Translations under genes and position numbers: made by a program
Shown here: positions 22,412 to 33,631 of the stretch, in pieces
Position numbering within the stretch: the stretch's first letter is position 1
How the letters are laid out: every line of letters begins with the position of its first letter
The notes under the pieces: generated by a model
Seen by the model: only the letters and a program-made list of their open reading frames with translations
Told to the model about the DNA's origin: nothing
Database searches by the model: none
Source: Monosporascus cannonballus
Taxonomy: Eukaryota; Ascomycota; Sordariomycetes; Xylariales
Length of the DNA: 64,000 nt
Direction: 5' to 3'
NCBI GenBank assembly: GCA_004154925.1
Contig: QJNS01000001.1
Coordinates: 744,001 to 808,000, forward strand

Positions 22412-24926
22412 ATGGAGTCGATATCTCGGATATCTACCCTACTCGAGAGCGGTAAGAGACTTGCTTGTGCGCCCCCAATAGACAGACGTTTGGTGTGCTC
22501 ACTTCGTCATGCGACAGCCCGGGAGCTTACGCTGGATGCCGCCCACGCGGCCCGAAGTTCACGAAGCACCGCGAGTCGCTCTCTACCTACGGTTCAGCTC
22601 AAAAAGCTCCTAGACAGTCGCAATGATCGCGAAGTGCTTGACGGGCTGCGCCGGGTCATCTCTGTACGAATACCACATCTGTTTGGTCCGTTGCCTGAAG
22701 CGCCAGCTGACTCTCCCGTCCGCGAAGATGATGTACCGTGAACAACGAACCCTACCATTCTTCTCCTCTGTCGTCAAGAATGTCGCGTCGCCCAATCTCG
22801 AGATCAAGAAGCTCGTGTACATATATCTTATTCACCATGCCGAGCAGGAACCCGACATGGCGTTGCTTTCCATCAATACCATCCAGAAGTCCCTTTCCGA
22901 TGCGAACCCCCAGGTGCGAGCTCTGGCGTTGCGCACTATGTCCGGCATCCGAGTTCCTGTAATCAGCCAGATCGTATCATTGGCAATCAAGAAAGGGGCC
23001 GGCGACATGTCTCCTTACGTACGCAAGGCTGCTGCGCTCGCGATACCGAAGTGTTACCGCCTGGAGCCGAGTACTCTACCTCAGCTCCTCGAGTACTTAT
23101 CGACGCTTCTGGGAGACAGGCAATACTTCGTCGCCGGTGCTGCCGTTTCCGCCTTCATGGAGATCTGCCCGGACCGCGTTGACCTGATCCATAAGCACTA
23201 CAGGGGTCTCATCAAGAAGATCGTGGATATGGACGAATGGAGTCAACTCGCGACGTTGAGGATGATGACAATTTATGCGCGGAAATGCTTCCCGAGACGG
23301 ACACGCACCGTCAAGCCGAAAGACAAGTCAGCCGACCTTCAGGACTTCTACGGAGAAAGCGGATCGGAACCTGCACCCGATGGTGAGAAGGTCGTTGTTC
23401 TGGATCCTGACCTCGTCCTCCTGCTCAACGGGATCAAGCCGCTCCTACAAAGTAGGAACTCTGGCGTTGTCGTCGCAGTGGCACGCTGTTACGCTAACCT
23501 TGGCACAACCGAGTACGTCAAGACTGCCGTTGGGCCCTTGGTCGCCTTGCTCCGAGGAGCCCAAGATATACAACAAATCGCTCTTTACAACATCGTATCT
23601 ATATGTCTAACTGAGCCCGCCTCCTTCGTCAAATACGTATCTCACTTCCTCGTCCGGGCGACGGATAGCGCTGCCGTGTGGGAACTTAAACTCGAAGTCC
23701 TAACTCTCATCTTCCCTCACAGCCCCTTACACACCAAGAGCCTCGTCCTAAATGAGCTCGAACACTTTTCGCGCGGCTCGAATAAGGCGCTCGTCCGCGA
23801 GGCGGTGCGAGCCATCGGTCGCTGCGCGCTGGCAGAGCCGGCCACCGCACCCCGCTGTATGCGTCTCCTATTGGGGCAGATAACCAGCTTAGACGGGACA
23901 CTTGCCGCCGAGTCTCTCACTGTGATCCGGCATCTCATTCAGAAAGATCCGGATGCGCATATGGGGACAGTCGTGCGCTTAGCGAAGAACCTTGACTCTG
24001 CGACAGATCCACAGGCACGCGCAACGATCATATGGCTCGTGGGTGAATTTTCTGGTGTTGGTGGGGAGAACAACATCGCCGCCGACGTACTCCGTATCCT
24101 TCTCAAGGGGTTCACCGACGAGTCCGAGACCGCGAAGCGCCAGATCGTGCTGCTCGCGGCAAAAGTCTACCTCCACCACATCAACAGACAAACCGATGCG
24201 GCGCAAGACTCCAACAAAGAAGGCTCGGGGGGCGAGGCACCCCCCCGGTCGCCGCCGCCGCCGATAACGGACGAGCACCCGGTGGCCCGGCTGTGGAACT
24301 ATGTCCTGCTGCTTGTCCGCTACGACACGTCGTACGACCTGCGCGACCGCGCGCGCCTCTACAAGGCGCTGCTCGGCGTGCCGCAGCTCGCCACCCTCAT
24401 GCTGCTGGCGCCCAAGCCCGCGCCGCAGGCGCCGAGCCCCTCGGAGACGCGCCGCGGGCTCGCCCTCGGCTCCTCGTCGCTCGTCCTCGCCGCCGAGGCC
24501 GCCGCCGGCCTGCACGGCATCCGCGGCTACTATCCCCTGCCCGATTGGGTCCCCGAGGGCAGCGAGCCCGACCCCAGGCTGCGCGACCAGGATGCCGGGC
24601 ACAACACCCGCGAGTACGGTGGCGAGGGGGGGAGGGCTGTCGTACCCGCCGCGGAGGCGCTGGGCGATGCGCCGCCGCCGCCGCCGCAGGTGGGTAAGAG
24701 GAACGGCGCCGGCGCCATGACGCTGGACGACTGGCTTGCGGAGGATGATGAGGAGGACGAGGCGGACGGTGACGAGGAGGAAAGCGAATACGAGGAGGCC
24801 GTCATGGAGAAGGAATCCGAAGAGGAGGAAGATGACGACGATGATGATGATGACGACGAGGAAGAGGAAGAGGAGGAATCGTCCGATGACGAGGGGAATG
24901 AGCTTGAGGGCTTCCTCAAGTCGTGA
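22412..24926 (+). CDS. APL6: AP-3 complex subunit beta (Apl6), 3 exons
   Basis: Large subunit of the AP-3 adaptor, which sorts cargo from the Golgi/endosome to the vacuole. Exons are 22412-22451, 22518-22663 and 22728-24926, giving 794 residues. Splicing joins LLES-A-RELTLDAA and RRVIS-MMYREQRTLPFF, which restores the standard N-terminus. The adaptin trunk follows: PNLEIKKLVYIYL, NTIQKSLSDANPQVRALALR, YVRKAAALAIPKCYRL and FPRRTRTVK are hallmark adaptin-N HEAT-repeat segments. From about residue 585 the sequence becomes Pro/Ala-rich. It ends in a long acidic hinge of D/E runs encoded by GAT/GAC/GAG repeats (about 24,830-24,890) and EGFLKS. A C-terminal ear domain is not visible, so the protein ends after the hinge. 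An AATAAA is found at about 24,947. The identification is strong. Confidence 0.95.
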
Positions 24927-25772
24927 TCGTCTGTGGATTTTGCATAATAAAGGCGTTGAGCGGGGTCATATGGACACACCATGGAAGCGGGAGACCTGTG
25001 GAAGCATCGTAGTAGCTGGGTTAAAAAATTACGTGAGTAGATCATGACACATTCTATTGTGTATACGTAAATACTGCCTCACGTGTATAAATACCCCTCG
25101 TGGAAAGCCAATAACACCCATTAGAGCAAGCCACTCTCTCATGACGCCGTCCTACTCCGAGTCGACATATCGGGTTTCCTCACTCTTTCTTCCCTTGCTC
25201 ATCGCATACCCGAAATTTTGCCTCACAAGCTATCCGCCACAATCCTCCAACCCGCGTACACAAAGAGGCTGAAGACGCCGATGACGACAAACAGCATCAC
25301 CACTTCGAGACATTGGTGAGAGATCCGGGGGGGTGGGGGATTCCGGAGCTCCCGCCGAGCTGTCCCATGGTTTATGCCAATGTAGTTATTCGACATTCCA
25401 CCCCCTCTCTCCGTACAGCCGAGCTCAGATTCGTGGTGATACGGAGGCGCTTTGTAACATTGCGAGGAGGCTAACTTCTACATCCTCAGGAGGCGTTGGC
25501 ATATTCATATTCTCACATCGATAGCACTAGAACGAACGACGACGAAATTGAGCAAAGAGGGGTATTCATCTATACCCCCAGAAATTTTGTCCAAATAGCT
25601 TCCATCACTCTCAATTCCGTAGTCGGCGTGTGCATGTTCAGACGAAAGAAAAATTTCGTCGTTCACAATAGCACTGCTTCGTTTGCTAGAAGTCATCCCG
25701 GGCTGGGAACCTGCGCTGTAGTTCTCCTCCTTCGCGAAGCCCCCTTAGTCAGACCCCTTAGGGAAGAATCCC
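24927..25772. other. Intergenic between convergent AP-3 beta and ACC deaminase genes
   Basis: Both flanking genes end here, so this is 3' flank on both sides. An AATAAA lies shortly after the AP-3 beta stop. Short open frames show no homology that I recognise. Confidence 0.5.
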
Positions 25773-27163
25773 TCACTGGATGGCCGAGTATGCGTTGAGC
25801 GCCAGCTGGCCGCCGAGGTGCGCGTACAATACGTTGCTGCCCTCGGGAATCTCTCCTTTCTGGATCATGTCCATCATCCCCGCCAGACTCTTTCCTTCAT
25901 ACACTACGAGAAGCCACTATTAGCCCGACGTCCATCTCAGATGGTAAGGGGGGTCCCCCTAGATTAGTTCCTCGGGCACGAGCCCGGGGATCTGTACAAA
26001 CTAGAAGACAGGGGGTCTTTTGAACTTGGGAGAGGGTCCCACACTTACCAGGGTCCGTGATGAACGCCTCCGTGCGCGCACCAAACCTGATAGCCTCGAT
26101 GGTCCTCTGATCGGGCACCCCGTAGACACCGCCGTGGTACCGGTCATCGAGGATGATATCGCCCTCGGTGATATCCCCCTCCTCGAGCCCGATCTTGGCG
26201 GCCGTGGCCTTGGCGATGCGCAGCACCTGGTCGAAGGTCTGCTCTACGGTGGCCGAGGCGTCGACGCCGACGACCCTCCGCGGCGGCGACCCGTTCCTCT
26301 TCTGCGCGAGCCTGAAGCCGGCGACCATGCCGGCGAGCGTGGAGCCCGTGACGGCGCAGACGACGACGGTGTCGAAGAAGACGCCGAGCTCGCGCTCCTG
26401 GGCCTCGACCTCGAAGGCCCAGCGCGCGAACCCGAGCCCGCCGAGCGGGTGGTCGGACGCGCCCGCGGGCACGTAGTACGGCTTCCGCCCCGCGCCGCGC
26501 AGCTCGCCGTCGAGGCTCCGCAGCGTCTCCTTGTGCTCGATGCCGAAGGGCGACGGGTCGAGCCGCGAGTCCGCGCCCATGAGCCGCGCCAGCTGGATGT
26601 TGCCCACGCGCTCGTACCCGCCGTCCTCCCACCGCACCCACTTCTCCTGCACCAGCGCGCACCGCAGCCCCAGCTTCGCCGCCACCGCCGCCACCTGCCG
26701 CGTGTGGTTCGACTGCACCCCGCCGATGCTGACGAGCGTGTCGCAGCCCTGCGCTAGGGCATCCGCGGCTAGGTACCTGGGGAGAGCAGGGAGGCGTTAG
26801 CCGAATCGCAGTTATTCAGCGGACGGGGGAGCGTCCTCTTGCGTCCCGAACTACATGGTATCTTGCCAGTGTGCGTGTCTGTGTGTATGAGGGGGGGTTG
26901 GGGATAGGGTAGGTCCTGGCGGGCACTGGCCACCCGTGCGCTAGTGTTAGAGTCTGAACTTCCAACCCAACTCACTCGAGCTTCCGTGTCTTATTGCCAC
27001 CGAACGCCAGACCGGAATTGCAGTCCTCGCGCTTCGCAAAGACCTGCACCTTGCCGCCGAGGGCATGTGATATGCGGGGCAGGGCCTGGATCGGCGACGG
27101 GCCGAAGAGGAACGTCTCCCTCGGGATGCTCGCAAAGGGCTCGGGAAGGACGACTTCGGTCAT
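25773..27163 (-). CDS. acdS: 1-aminocyclopropane-1-carboxylate (ACC) deaminase, 3 exons
   Basis: PLP enzyme that converts ACC, the plant ethylene precursor, to 2-oxobutyrate and ammonia. Exons on minus are 27163-26976, 26776-26049 and 25903-25773, giving 348 residues, the usual length. The PLP lysine is K58 in [10 protein letters not shown], and the serine that helps open the ring is S85 in [11 protein letters not shown]. The third exon supplies DPVYEGKS (Y307, E308) and YAHLGG (L335). In this family the Glu and Leu at these positions are reported to separate ACC deaminases from D-cysteine desulfhydrases, which carry other residues there, so the narrower call is supported. No signal peptide is seen, so it is probably cytosolic. 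Exon 2 is strikingly GC-rich. It is transcribed towards AP-3 beta and has no obvious partner gene nearby. Confidence 0.93.
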
Positions 27164-27846
27164 GGTGGAAACTTGTTAGATCTGGTGCCCAAAGTTACGG
27201 AAGCTATGATATACGTGTAATTCGCAATATCCGATGTTCCATGCTCAGAATACCGAGGTGGATTATATATGAAGCTTGGGGCAGGGTGGATCAGGGGCCC
27301 ATAAGTAGACTATACCGTCAGCCGGTGCCGCATCTCCGAACTTCGGTACTGGTGCGGAGGGCCAAGGGATCACCCTAGACCAGTAGCCACATATTTGGTC
27401 GCAAGTTTGGCATTCGTTAACCTAATGCAGCATGGCGAACCGCGTAATACGCCCTTGAGAAGAGACTGTACGTAACATAGGTGATATATTCTGCCTGCTG
27501 GCAAATAAAAATGCCACATTTAATATCAATCTTAACACGGGGCCGGGGTAGTTCAATAGGATCACGCGACATCTCATAGTTGCTGCTGAGTAATGGCCGT
27601 GCGCAGATATTAAGAGGTAGACGAGCATCACGACGAGGTAGTGGGGAGTTTCCAAGAGGAGAATCGTCTCAGAAATGACTTCTGTTTCATATCTTATTCC
27701 TCATGGAAAGTTGCAATCCACGTAAGAGACAGACGATCTAGAGTCGTATCACCATGCCTGTTAATATTCCGCCCCCAATGCTATCCGCCGAGCCACTTCG
27801 CAACGAGCTTTCTTGCGTCACGATCATAGAAGCAGAGCCGACCGGT
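27164..27846. other. Intergenic between RTA1-like and ACC deaminase genes
   Basis: Contains the ACC deaminase 5' flank and the RTA1-like 3' flank. I see no open frame or site that I can support. Confidence 0.45.
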
Positions 27847-29012
27847 TTAGCAACATGGGCCGGAGCGCTTTGGGTCATCCAATCCTTTAAGTTCGTCGGC
27901 GCTTTTTCTGCGTTCGTCGCTCTGCTTCGCTATGGCCGGGAAAAAGACGCCCGCTGGGAACAGCGTCAGCACGATGGCAGGGATAAGTATCATGCTATTT
28001 CCGAGTGAGCGAGACGCGCAACAGAGTTCGGATAGGAGAGCTCACAAGCCTTCGAGTACGATGAACGAGGGCTCGTCTCGCATGATTTTGTTTCCCCAGC
28101 CACCTGCCATCTCAGCAATACTACAAGTGGTCAGTCAGCATATATGCCTCGTCATATTTCCGTACCAGTTTATCTCATATAGCGAGTCAGTAGCTGGAAT
28201 TTACCGGTAAAGACATCGGATCAGGATCCCGATGTAGGCCGCCAGGAGGACATAGCAGAACTTGCGGAACCGTCTATCACCCCATACTGCCCGCGTCTCA
28301 GGGCGGGCTCTGTCCTTGACTCGTTTCTGGACTCTGCAGAAGTACTCCAGGCACAGGAACCCAAACAGCCCTAATACCAGGCATTGAATGGAGATACCCG
28401 CAATGATCAACCGGTTTCCGTTTACCAACCATCTCATCTTGTCCCAACGAGCACCTGCCGCCAGCCCGCCACCAATAGCTTGCAAGATGAGGCACGAGAC
28501 GTCCGCGGGGACGAAGACCAGAGGATACAGCCCCGGCCGGAGCCGCGAGAGGGACGGGTCAACGGCCAGTGTTATGTGCTTCAGAGTCAGGTACAGGGAA
28601 ATGCAGATCACAGTAGGGCCGATGATGATGGCGCAGATCTGTGTCTGGAAAGCCACCTTGTTCCAAGGGTTATTCGACAGCTGCGCTCTTGCTACGTATC
28701 CTTGTTCCGTGATTGAGGAGTCAGCGAGCTCGTAGCTAAGAAACTCGACAACGCGCCGTGGAGGCAACGGCTACGGGGATGGAGTACTGGCGCACCTGCG
28801 AGCTCAAGACCGCATCCGGCCACCAAAAACCCGGAATACGCCCGTGTCCTTTTCCATATGCCGGTGATGGCATGACCCAGCATGCAGAGTCCGAATGTAG
28901 CGGCGAAGAATGTATTGATCCGGAAGTCTGGATAGTAGCCCAAAACAGTGCCCTCGACCGGACAGCGCTTGCTGACCTGGTGGCATGTCCAAAAATTCGT
29001 TTCCGGGCCCAT
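27847..29012 (-). CDS. RTA1-family seven-helix membrane protein, 4 exons
   Basis: Member of the fungal RTA1/RSB1 family of plasma-membrane proteins linked to lipid (sphingoid base) export and resistance to toxic compounds. Exons on minus are 29012-28796, 28700-28205, 28120-28046 and 27994-27847. All phases agree and give 311 residues. Family landmarks are KRCPVEGTVLGYYPDFRIN at the start, GCGLELAGYVAR across junction 1, LYLTLKHI near residue 115, FVPADVSCLILQAIGGGLA, then YRIAEMAGGWGNKIMRDEPS across junction 2 and MILIPAIVLTLFPAG as the last helix across junction 3. Hydrophobic stretches are consistent with seven helices. The charged C-tail ends in GPCC. An upstream exon at 29,168-29,316 could be spliced in frame to it (see that entry). 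The substrate cannot be told from sequence. Confidence 0.9.
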
Positions 29013-29167
29013 ACTGTCTTGCCTGCGTCTTTCCGTCCTAATATTAACCCGCCTTGTCTATCCGCGCGACTAGAAGAGGAGAGACGCTGGATGAGAAGGC
29101 TTACAAATAGCGGCTAACGTTATTGTCTAAATATATGCCGAGCAGCCGTCAAAGTTCAACAACTTAC

Positions 29168-29316
29168 CATGATATCCCGGTCGTGGCTGTTAACTCTATG
29201 ATCTCCGCCTCCGGCGTGCCTAGTTCCTTCTGCAGCATCGCTTGCAACCTACGCTCCCTCCCTCCCACCTCCCCTTCTGAACTCGCTGCAGCTAAATCCG
29301 ACGAAGCTTTCGCCAT
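29168..29316 (-). CDS. Candidate upstream exon, perhaps an alternative 5' end of the RTA1-like gene
   Basis: An open stretch beginning MAKASSDLAAASSEGEV, in a good start context, ends exactly at a canonical GTAAGT donor (29,167). A TTAG acceptor at 29,038 would join it in phase to GACGGAAAGACG and so to the ATG at 29,012 of the RTA1-like gene through a 130-nt intron. The encoded segment (RERRLQAMLQKELG and following) is charged and probably helical, unlike the short outward-facing N-terminus usual in the family. It could instead belong to a separate small gene, or be chance. The splice phase is seen; the rest is inference. Confidence 0.3.
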
Positions 29317-30004
29317 TCGTTTTCGAGAACACGTGCATCGATATTTAGTCGTCGTCGTATTGCTTAAATCATGGACAAATTTCCATTCATCAACCAGGTA
29401 TGGGCTGAAGCAAAGCTGTTTATTGGCGTGATGCACAGGACAGTTATCATATGAATTGATCCCATATAAGGTTTTGCCCCAGTGGCCTTAGGTATGGTTC
29501 TCCAAGGAGCAATTGCCCCGACGATAAGGCAATGCATGACCCAAACTTTGTATTCAACTGTCAGGGGCTTTGGTTCTCACACGGGAGTTGAAGAAGACCC
29601 TTGAGAGTTGACTGAAAGGGCCGTCAATCTTCAGTATACGTACGCCGCAAGGCGTTCCCCAATTGAAAAACTTCAGAGCAGTGTGTCTCTTCGAAGCATT
29701 CGAAAGAAAGAGTGAGTGTGTGAAAGAGTGACATTACAAGAGTAAGGGTATACCCCTTAATCCGCTGCAAACATGTATTTGCTCGTTGGAAACCGGAGTG
29801 CCCCAGCAGCATAGCTGCAGGATATGATGGATTAGGTTTCGGTGTTGGAGGCACCGCAAGAGGGAGACAGATAAAATTATAATTAGACTACCCGAAAGAA
29901 CTCTCATCGTTCTGGTGGGTATCTCTGAAGATTATCGCCGGAAATTTAGCTTAAGAGATACAGTATGGGGAGAGGACACACAGTTTCACCGAAGTTAACG
30001 CCCG

Positions 30005-30014
30005 NNNNNNNNNN
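30005..30014. other. Assembly gap (10 N) beside a C14 homopolymer
   Basis: Ten N bases, followed seven bases later by fourteen C (30,022-30,035). The homopolymer probably caused the break. True gap length is unknown, so spacing between the RTA1-like and HIBADH genes may be wrong. Confidence 0.95.
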
Positions 30015-32841
30015 AACGCAACCCCCCCCCCCCCCACCGCGCAGGTGACTCCGGCTATGTAGTAAACTCTTCTGGTCTTCGGGTATCCTCACTCAACTGC
30101 TGCAAATGGAGGCTCGGCTGCCCTGCCGCAATGTGGGACAAGAGTAAGGCTGTAAGGGACAGAACAGCCTCGGGAAGCATATAGTAGTCTTACGTCGAGC
30201 TCGTCCGATTGAATAGGGGACTTTAATGATTGTAACAATGCCTTCAATAAAGCTACGCCATAATAATATAATCTTTAATATTGCCAAGACATCTGCCCGT
30301 GTCTTGAGAGTTCGGATCCTCTTGATGGTGATACAGGGTCTTGGGTGCATGCATGGAAGACTATAGAATATGGCATCGGTGTCTATGTAAAGAGGCTTCG
30401 TGTCCCAGGTCTTTATGATAGCGCTTCGTCCAGTTTTAATACACTCATTTACCCCTAGACACTTGCACTCCTTTTCAATGGCAAGCTAGGAGAGGCTGGG
30501 AACGCCGAAAGACACGAGTGCAGTAGAACAGTATCAATTACAAAGTTCGTACCTTCGTCATGTGCCTGCTAGCACAGTAGAGCTTGGAATGTGTTGATAA
30601 TACTCTTACGTTACGATCATCATCCCAACCCTTGAAATGTTCCCAGCCAAACACCCATTTCTTTCACAGCATCAACCCACGAACTACTCATTGTCCTTAC
30701 GAGATATTGCCCGAGTTAGCATTTTGTTTTCCCCTTAATGAAGCTGGAATAAGATATACCAGAAATAGAGTAGAGGGGGTCCCGAAGAGGTTCTGACACT
30801 CAACCTGTTTCCCGTGCAGCAGATCTGGAGACTTTGTTGCGCTTCGTCAGGCGTAGGTTGTAATATTTGGATATGAGCTTACAGACCTTCACCTTTTGCC
30901 AGTGTCGCTGAGTACTTTTCAAGCTCCCTATTTTCCTGGCATAGCTACTCATTAACTAGATGATGTCATAGTTAGCCTGGAGGAGTGGCGTTGCTGTGTT
31001 CATTAATATGCTTAGGCTCGATTTGGTCACCCTAAAAGTGACTGATCTGGATGTTCTGCCGTATATAAATATGAGTGGACATGGGAGAGGATGGAGTGAT
31101 GCATATGTACGTAAGCGCATAGAGTTATAGGTGGAAATGCCAAAATGCTAAGTTGCGGTAGTGAAGAATATGAACTTATATCAGGGCACATCTCCCATAA
31201 GCTGTTTTATGCCTGCGCTTGGCTATAAGACAATGCCGAAGTGAGAATCGTAATATTATAAGCCTACTTCAAAACGCCACTTCACGGCCCATATCAAGCT
31301 GGCAGAGAGCTTGAACAGATCTGTCATAAGCTTCTTTATGTATAAGGAAATACAAAGCACATATGGGTTAGAAGTTCATCAAGATCAAGGAAGTCTGCTT
31401 AAAACGGTTGATTGCTCGGAACCCTGGACAATGTGATGCCTTTTTTCCTCTTAGCTTTGCGTCGCACGGCCGCAAGTTGATCGTCTTCGTGATGCCGCCG
31501 GACTCGGGCTCGGGATTCGGATCCGTGCTTTTCCTTTTCCTTCTCCTTTTATGCCAGGCCTCCATTTATGATGATACTGTCACACTTACTAAGGATCAGA
31601 TGCACAGCTCTTGAGGTTATATTGACTTGTCTCTAGGAAGCTCGAAACCGGTGATCCCAGTGGTGGTGGTGATCCACTGATATAGGGCTATTGGGCTCCG
31701 TTATTGGTGCCCAACAGCAGGGGGGTGCTCTTTTCTGTGACAGATACATTTCTAGTTATTATAGCATCTTAAGTATCCCCTGTAGCACAACAGCCTGTTC
31801 TCCCTTATCGGTACTAATATGAATTGGAGGCGATCTTTTAAGTGTATCAGTGGTCAGCGGTTCATATCCCATCGGTCCTTAAAACGAAAAGAGATATTGA
31901 AATATTTTTCTTAATATCTACACGTCTCGACCCCTTTAGGTCGTAGGTTTCGTATGATATACAAGGCGCCGTATTGGGCCTGAGATCGGCTTGTGCGAAG
32001 TCGCCGACCAACAACGCCACGGTAGGAGAGCCTGTCAGGAGATAATGTGAGCCCCTCCCCTTCGCTGGGCCCTAGCGACCCACAGCAATGGCCCTTCATG
32101 TGTATATATTGGGGGATTTTGCTCCCAAATAGCTGGGAGAAGTCAGGACGAAATGGCCATCTATTCGCCATCTGTACCACGAACCACCTGTTAGGCTGAT
32201 TTCTTTTTGCCCTCCACTCTGCCCTTCACTATTTTCTATGACATAACCTGACCCTAGAGGACCGCGAAGAAGACTTGAAGGTGGTTGCAGGTCAAACCTG
32301 TCAAGTAACTAAGAAGCTAGAAGAACATGTGCACACTGCTCTTCGTCTTTAAAGGTATCTGAAGCCGCAAAAGCACGGAGATGAAATTTAACTGTGTCGT
32401 TACCATTGTGGCCTCTCTTTGTTCTCCAGGCCAATGTGTCCACGTCCACCTGACTCTTCGCGACGTTGTCCCCAATACTATCCGCATCGGCGGCGAGGGC
32501 CTTACGTCCGGTTTCGCAAGACTGGAACAATGTTTGCGTAACGTTATCCATGGTGTTTGCGAGACGTACTAATTTGCGATCAGCTCCTCTCGCGGAGTCG
32601 AGGGAGATACTAGATGGCGGGAACGGGAAATGCGCGCCGGTAATCAGCTCGGACCAGCTCTCGACGCGTGCCAAAGAAATCATAAAATATCAGTCAAAAG
32701 CGAAGAAGTAGAAAAAAAAAGCCAACGCCCCTTCCCAGGAGGTATCACTAAGTCAAAGCCGGATCCGAATCTACCAAGTCCCCTCAGAATAGACACAGTG
32801 TAGTCACCCTTAAAGCTATATAGGTACGTGGAATTTCCAGG

Positions 32842-33012
32842 TTAAATGTGCCACGGCATAGCAGAACCTCCTTCGGCCCCCATGGTGCCCTTCCACGGGG
32901 GAATAGATATCTCCGCTTCGGGCGTGGCGCCCATATCCACGAACATTCTGCCACAGAAGCCAGCCCAGTTCTCACCTGTGGAGTCCCCGGCGCGACTGCT
33001 ATTGATAAACAT
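32842..33012 (-). CDS. Possible 56-codon frame or terminal exon, unknown
   Basis: On the minus strand, ATG at 33,012 opens 56 codons to TAA at 32,842. The product contains NWAGFCGRMFVDMGATPEAE and ISIPPWKGTMGAEGGSAMPW, with an amino-acid mix more protein-like than its neighbours. A possible acceptor (TGCGGAG) lies just before ATTGCCATG, so it could be a last exon. No upstream exon was found and I do not recognise the family. Confidence 0.22.
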   Translation of the reverse strand: MFINSSRAGDSTGENWAGFCGRMFVDMGATPEAEISIPPWKGTMGAEGGSAMPWHI

Positions 33013-33631
33013 GGCAATCTCCGCACAGTAAAGGCAAGCCAGCAGGCGGCGCCGGGCGGCCGGAACCTCAGACAGAGACGAGACGAAGGGGGAATATCTC
33101 CCACGTTCACTGTGTCCCGCGAGGAAGACGAGCGCCCCCCTAACGAAGGGCTCGTCGTGACATAACTGCAGACAGGACCACGCGCACCGCTCTTAAGCCT
33201 AGGCCGCTACTTAACAACAAGTAGGTACGTGTCGCAAGGCCCCTAGCCCGCGGCCCGCTCGTCGAAACGTGTATACATGCATACGCTGTTCCTCCGGGGC
33301 TTATTGCGAGGCGTCGCGAGCGCTGCGTTTTGTTTTGGTCTTGCGATTTGCGGCGGCGGGGAAGAGATCGTCATGTGAGGCTTAATACACACATGAATAC
33401 GAAGTAGTTCGATCCGTTCATCTTGTTGGGTGGCGGCTATGATGGGTAACTGCTTCGATACTGATCGAGTAGCCACTATTGACCTGCTTGGCGGAGCGAA
33501 GGTTGTCGTGACCCAGGTAGGAAGCTAGTGCCCCTGAATGTGCATAATCAAGACTATGTCATCACCAGATATACGAATCGCATCAGCCGGATACGTGTCA
33601 GGGAATCTGGTCATAGGTGCTCCTAACAGCT

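Larger units (their letters stand above)
29317..33631. other. 4.3-kb intergenic stretch with an assembly gap, no firm gene
   Basis: Gene-island composition with scattered short open frames only. Open stretches at 31,368-31,565 and 32,309-32,683 (-) lack homology that I recognise. An N run lies at 30,005-30,014, next to a C14 run. A 56-codon frame at 32,842-33,012 is listed separately. Confidence 0.4.

Noticed and set aside
24530..25045. 171-codon antisense frame with a long Ser run opposite the AP-3 beta acidic tail
   Set aside because: The Ser run is the complement of the GAT/GAC/GAG repeat; it is a shadow frame.
26020..26757. 245-codon open frame antisense to ACC deaminase exon 2
   Set aside because: Arises from the high GC of exon 2; no recognisable protein.
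32309..32683. 124-codon minus-strand open frame
   Set aside because: No recognisable domain, and an open plus-strand frame overlaps it; coding status cannot be supported.
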